Positions 58,676 to 64,000 of a stretch of DNA of 64,000 nucleotides are shown here, piece by piece. Source of the DNA: Hydractinia symbiolongicarpus (lineage: Eukaryota > Cnidaria > Hydrozoa > Anthoathecata > Hydractiniidae); NCBI RefSeq assembly GCF_029227915.1, contig NC_079875.1, positions 9,917,001-9,981,000 of the forward strand. Reading direction: 5' to 3'. A program made the position numbers and the translations under genes. Each line of letters begins with the position of its first letter. The stretch's first letter is position 1. The notes beneath the pieces are model-generated. The model had not been told where the DNA came from, did no database searches, and was given only the letters and a program-made list of their open reading frames with translations.

Positions 58676-59508
58676 CACAAAATAATGTGCACATCCCCCA
58701 TGATTGAATTTGAACAGCTGAAAACAAAATTTGCTTTATTCATCCAACTGATTTAATAGCAAACTATTTAAAACAACAATTTTGACATTTCATTATTAAA
58801 AATCAAATACATACAACTCTGAAATTGTAAGAACACTCTCCTTTCCTTATTTTGCAATTAAGTCGCATAATAAATTTTAGAGTTAGTTTAACTAGTTGAG
58901 GTGTGCTACAGACTAAGTCAAAAGCAAATTTCTCAAATTAAAACCCACCCTTAACCAGGCATCATTCTCTAATTTTTTTAAAGCAAGTCCTACTGTGGCC
59001 TTACCAGGAGAAAAAAATGACATGTAGTTGTTTTTATGCCAAACTAATTCCACAGTATCTTTGTGTATGGTTGCATTTTTTTCTACTGGGCTGATTGTTC
59101 CATATTATTTCTATCTTTGAGACAAGTTGGGGACAATTAAACCCCAAACAAGAGAACCAGGTGTCTGAACCAGCAACTCTATCAGTCTTGTCTCTGAATC
59201 GTGGAAGAAATAATTAATTGAAAATGAAGTAAGTTGACTAACTTAGATAATTGTCAAATCAACGTATTCACAAGCAAGCGTTTACTGAAGACATCAAATT
59301 TAAGTAAGGGAATGTTTTCCCGAAAAAAATGAATACAAAACTATAAGTTTTAAAGATTCATTTCAAAAGGATATTATTCAGTGTGATCAATGTTTCATCA
59401 AGACTGATTCAGTGATCTCTATAAACGAAGCTAGATAGATAGATAGATGTGCGTATTTTACATGGCTAGCCTCACAAATATCGAGGGATATACCCTGTCT
59501 ATTATTTC

Positions 59509-59785
59509 CAGGAGGGGCCATGGCTTAGATGGAGAGTCCTAGAGTATTTAATGCTCATTTTGAGCTACGCAGACCCAATTAGGGCCCGCGCTCTACTAGA
59601 CAACTCCCGGCAACATCCAACGGCACACACAGTGTGCCATCTCCCCAATTTCCCTCACATGGCTTGGGTTAACCCGGGGCTATGCTAAACATTCACTCGC
59701 CCATGTTGAATCGCCGTCAAGAGGAATCGAACCCCGGTCTCCCGCACAGAGTACGAGAGCTATAACCACTAATCTACGGCGGTAC
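59509..59785 (-). repeat. tRNA-derived SINE, copy 2
   Basis: On the minus strand, starting at 59785: ACCGCCGTAGATTAGTGGTTA (A box) and, ~30 bases on, CGGGGTTCGATTCCTC (clear B box). The body includes GCCATGTGAGGGAAATTGGG, as in copy 1 at 47.1 kb. It ends near 59509, about 277 bp long. Confidence 0.7.
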
Positions 59786-61691
59786 TAGTGATGCGGAATT
59801 TGGTTTTCGTTTGATTAGATGTTATTATTTACAGTCAGAGACACATTATAAATAAAGTTTTAATAACAATTTCATGAGACAAGAATGGCTAGTCTACAAC
59901 TTAAGATGTGTTAACAAAGAAAATATTATTTTGCTGATTTGCTGTTTTTTTTATTTAATGTGTTTCAAAAACATGTGTTGCCGAATCAAATTAAACCAAG
60001 GGATTAGAGAGTCCCTCAGCAAAAATAGCTAAGGTAAACAAGATCTACCTCGGCATTCACTTCAGCATTTACCAATTGTCGAGAATTGCGAGGGCTGGAA
60101 AGGTTGTATTTGGAAAGTCAGCATTGGTTACAATAAACAATTGGCAAAAAACAATACATCATTTGTGTCATAATATTTGGCAATCTTAATGCTTTAGTTG
60201 TATTTCAAATGTATTTTGACCTAGTGGTGGATACATGTTTTCAAGCAATCTGACTGAACATCTGATTTGGTACGGTTAAAAATAATTTAGCTGATCCAAA
60301 TTAAACAAAAAAAGATTTCAGATTAAATAACACATGTGCCGACAAGAGCAAAAACCTCCCTATGTCGAGGTGCGTGGTCGGTATTTTCTCAGACCCTTCT
60401 CCTTACCTGAACCCAGGTATGGAGGTTTTGGCATTTGATGCCTGGATCCCTGGTTTGTAGGTTTAGTCTAACTGTTAAAATAGCTGAATTTGGGGTGGTA
60501 TATATAGCTTTGATTTCCTTCTCTTTCATGATTGAGAGCACTACAAAGTAGCTAGCTAGAGAGGTTGTTCTATATGTTTTTCAACTTTTAAACACCTGCC
60601 AAATATGTAAAAAAAAGATATGAAACAAATGCTTTAAGGGATTATAAACTATGACCATATCAGCATTAGCACATTTCATCCATTGTTTAACAACAATAAT
60701 AGAACAACATTTGGACTTCTTCGTTCTAACCAAACACATGCTTCTCTCGTCTTATTTTTTCCAGCTATAAATACTAAGCATCGAGACAAATTATGGGTCT
60801 GTGCAATTATGCTTTTCGTATATAACATGATATTATTTAATTTTTAATCTATTAGAAGTTAAATTAATAAAAAGAAATGTAAGGATTTACATGAATAAAG
60901 TTTTGTAACAAATTTTACACAAGCATTAGGATATATTACCGGAAACTATTGCTTATATTGAATAGAATTCTCGGTCCGTGAAATAACCAATTGAATATTT
61001 GCCTCGACATGCAACCGCTTGCTCATTTTTGCTAAGCAAGGAGGGGAGCGAATTTGTGTGAATGTGTATAGCGCAATAAAAAACACGACAAACATTTCCA
61101 ACTAACACTGTGGGAGCGTAAAGCGGATTTTTCATGATTCAAATTAGAAAAAAACAAACTTAACTCTTTGCCTCGTTTTTTTAACATTATACGCTGCACC
61201 ATCACTTAGTATCTCAACATATATGATGTCCAAAAATCTTTGTAATTTTAAGTTTTCTAATTACACCAGGAAACGTAAATTAACTAGAGGTACCTTTCGC
61301 GTACTCATTTTCGTGCAAATTCGGGCAAAAAGAAATTATAAATTATTTGCGTTAATTTTTTTCACGATAAAAACCAAAAATACAAAGTCACGGTTTAAAA
61401 AACGTAAAACATCTATCTTTTATATATTATATACTATACTATATTTTAAAGCCCAGCATTTTATTACTTTGTTCCTGTAACTACTGGGGATTCCCCTTCT
61501 TTAATACGCGCAAAAATACGTTCATATTTCTATTGCACGTAACGCGCGAAATAGTTTTTACAAACGCTGCGCAGGAATTAGTGTCAATTAAGTGTTGGGT
61601 TTTTGATTTCCGGCAAAGTGTTCAACTTCACAAAATACATAACTGATAACTATTGTTTTCTTTATATGTTACGTTATGTAAATGATAATAA

Positions 61692-61750
61692 CCATTCTCG
61701 TCCCCATAGGTCCTTGAGATTAAAACCTAGAGCCCTGGGGTCGGGAATGG
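61692..61750. repeat. Hairpin MITE, AACCTCGTCCCCAGGG family (short)
   Basis: Left CATTCTCGTCCCCATAGG, right CCCTGGGGTCGGGAATGG, inverted ends about 59 bases apart. Confidence 0.5.
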
Positions 61751-62087
61751 ATTATGACAACAGGTTGAGATGTATTGTATATCTATTTTTTAGATTTAAT
61801 TTGAGTTGTTTACATCCTGTCACCGCGCACCTAAAAATCATTGAATAGAATTGCTAATAAATTAGTTAAAAAAAACAGGTGGTTTGTACAGATTCAAGCA
61901 TTCAGGAAATTGTGAAAAACGTACTGTACAATTCTTAATTCATCTCGCGTTAGATACTAAAATTACTGAATAAAGAAAATAATTCAAAAGTTCGTAAATA
62001 TTTGAAAGTTAGCGAGAAATAAATTACAAATTGAAAAAAGACAGAATCAAAAAGGACGGAAGCAAAAGGAAAGATTTGTCAACAATC

Positions 62088-63734
62088 ATGTCTTGTGTTT
62101 TCTTGGTTTTGATGCTGGCAAACCAGTTTGTTTTTAATTTTTATTCACTTTAGACGTTATATCCGCAAATCAGCTTTTGTTTTTTTGTTCATGCAAAACG
62201 TAAAAAGGGACGACAATTGAAGAGTGAGGTTTGGGTAGTAGTAAGTAACATTGTGGATGCAGAAAAATATAATTATTCTAAATTATGAAAATTAAAAGGA
62301 TCAGAAACACATACAAACTATTTTACTAAAATCAATAGAACAGCTAAAGAAAAATGGTGTTTCCATGCTGAAGAGTCAAGCTGAGGCCAACTTTTTAAGC
62401 CTTTTTTGGACTAATAAAAATAATTGTAATGTTTTCCACCATTTTTCTTTTAGATATGTTTTTAGTGAAGCATCAACTTGCGAATCAAAATACAAATGTA
62501 AAGAGTCAAAAACATCCGCTGCATTTGCTTACATCAGCATGAATAAACTCAACAATACAAAGTTAAATGGAACCGTACTATCAACACATTATGTTGAAAA
62601 TACAACCAGATGTAATAAACTGTGCGCAATGCATGATGGGTGTTTTTCAACCAATGTTGGCCCAAACAATGCTTCAACATTTGCATGTGAGTTACTTGGT
62701 GAAGACAGACGCACGAATGCTGACTTAGTTGTCAATGCAACTGGATGGTCGCTTTTCACGACAGCGGTTAGCTAAATCGTTTTTTTTATATATTTTTTGT
62801 AAAACTCAAACATAGTTTACTTTATAAGAGACGGCAAGAAAGTCAAACTTACGCGTCAACAGGATTGACGTGGGGGTGCGGTGTCAAACCTTGTAGTGAG
62901 ATTAAAAAATGGCTTTCAATTTTAAGTGTGATTTAAGCAAAGTCGTTTTCTTGAGTTAAAGGTCCCGTTTATAGAAATGAAAAGTATCTTTATATTATTT
63001 TCATTCCTAGCTGATGTAAAATTACTTGATAACAATTTCAATTATAGTGTAGATGTGACGACAAGCCATGTAAACCAAACATTGAAAAGTGTTTTCCACA
63101 TTATCGAAATGATTCTTACAAATGTGTACTTTCAGATCGTAAGTTGACACATTTCATTACCAGTACCATTAGATTAGGCTAGGCTGGCTTAACACATGAA
63201 ATAGTACCCTCAATCTGAAGATAACATGCAATTATATAAGAGAAAAACAGAGAATGAATCAGCTTTCTTTCAGGGGAATGTTTATAAATGCGCGTCGCCC
63301 ACGGCAACAACAATTCCCCTCAAGAACAATCAAAATGGCAGACACAAGCAAGCGAACAACGAGGCAGACTAGATTCATTTACGGGGAAATAAAAACTCTG
63401 TCGATATAACCGTTTATTCACTTATAAGTGAATTACATTTATATGCTGCGTAACCTTCTGTACTTGGTATCATGTGTAAATGACTTGTTAGCTACCTCTT
63501 TGGAAATATTTAGTTCTTAAACTACGTTTTACTATTTTTTATAGCATATTACCTCCCGTTAATGAATTTCACATTTGATGAAAGTTTTGAATGCTCTGGT
63601 TGTGAAGCAAACTATCGGGATCAGACAGCGTCTAAGCGAATAAACGTCCCCGATCGAACCACAAGGGTATTGTACCTCCCTCAAACTTTTGATGAAGGAG
63701 ATGGAGGTGTCTTATCTGCAGAAGGATGCCTAAA
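62088..63734 (+). CDS. Secreted cysteine-rich protein with PAN/apple domain (5' part, partial)
   Basis: Proposed exons: 62088-62125 (38 nt), 62454-62766 (313 nt), 63048-63138 (91 nt), 63545-63734 (190 nt); phases 2, 0, 1, 2 all fit. Donors are GTTTGT, GTTAGC, GTAAGT and GTAGGA. Exon 1 encodes MSCVFLVLMLANQ, a signal-peptide core. Exon 2 has about 105 residues with Cys spacing C-x5-C ... C-x3-C-x5-C ... C and N-glycosylation sequons (NTT, NAS, NAT), typical of a PAN/apple domain. Exon 3 is 30 residues with six Cys (CRCDDKPC-type), EGF-like in density. Exon 4 has a FECSGCEANY motif. The gene continues past the right edge. A secreted or type I membrane protein that binds protein or carbohydrate is likely. 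The second acceptor is ambiguous (AG at 62453 or 62464, same phase). Exons 2-4 are firm; exon 1 is a good prediction. Confidence 0.65.
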
Positions 63735-63924
63735 GTAGGAATATATTTTCATCATGTCCCGAATTAGATTAGGCTTGTAAAATAATAACTGGTGTTGTTT
63801 TAGAAGTACATGCATTGAAAGAGACACATTATATCTCTCCTAGCCTAAACATTTCAACGTAACTTCAGTTCCAAGTAATAACAAATAATAAAACAACTTC
63901 ATTCTGTACTTTTCTTGTAACAAC

Positions 63925-63994
63925 TATCCTCGTCCCCAGGGTTCAAAGCCGGTATCGATATCAAATAGGCAAAAAACCGTGGGGACGAGGTTGG
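63925..63994. repeat. Hairpin MITE, AACCTCGTCCCCAGGG family
   Basis: Left ATCCTCGTCCCCAGGGTT, right CCGTGGGGACGAGGTTGG, inverted, at the right edge and within an intron of the PAN gene. Confidence 0.65.
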
Positions 63995-64000
63995 GTAACA

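Larger units (their letters stand above)
58676..62080. other. Intergenic with one SINE and one MITE
   Basis: No exon supported. It holds the SINE at 59.5 kb, a (GATA)n run near 59430-59448, and a MITE at 61692. Confidence 0.35.

Overview
This is AT-rich eukaryotic DNA: spliced genes with GT..AG introns, long intergenic spaces, AATAAA polyadenylation signals, and many small inverted-repeat elements, SINE-like copies and LTR retrotransposon sequence. Gene content (a four-copy SKI/SNO-like protein, HINT2, a TNFAIP8/TIPE protein, a BH3-motif protein, a secreted PAN/apple protein) points to an early-branching metazoan, most likely a cnidarian. That placement is inference; no species marker is present. 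There are no prokaryotic features.

Layout. The left edge holds the last exon of a plus-strand gene (3-659). A minus-strand gene (about 4.67-7.8 kb) has one large exon encoding four SKI/SNO/DAC-like repeats, followed by a row of short phase-1 exons encoding coiled coil. From 7.8 to 18.6 kb only repeats are seen. At 18.67-21.45 kb is a minus-strand coiled-coil gene. It is divergent from HINT2 (exon 1 at 23.67 kb, exon 2 at 31.05 kb). Between their starts sits a 1.9-kb insertion (21536-23434) with ~32-bp terminal inverted repeats and an exact 8-bp target duplication. It carries a complete five-exon PHD-finger gene, and this is the most unusual object in the window. The 7.3-kb HINT2 intron is filled by a decayed, rearranged Ty3/Gypsy-type element.

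An intact, very young Gypsy element (33509-38391, identical 167-bp LTRs, target duplication CCACG) has split an older transposable-element ORF. A degenerate hAT-like fragment lies at 39.3-39.7 kb. Further right are a one-exon BH3-motif protein (43 kb, minus), a TNFAIP8-family protein (48.2-48.8 kb, minus), tandem repeats, a 1.2-kb TA-flanked inverted-repeat element (57.5-58.7 kb), two copies of a tRNA-derived SINE, and the 5' four exons of a secreted cysteine-rich gene running off the right edge (62.09-63.73 kb).

Three genes (SKI-like, BH3, TIPE) have a splice acceptor 1-13 bases before the start codon. This fits either a 5'-UTR intron or spliced-leader trans-splicing. Exon models were built by hand from splice-site consensus and reading-frame phase, and no transcript evidence was available.
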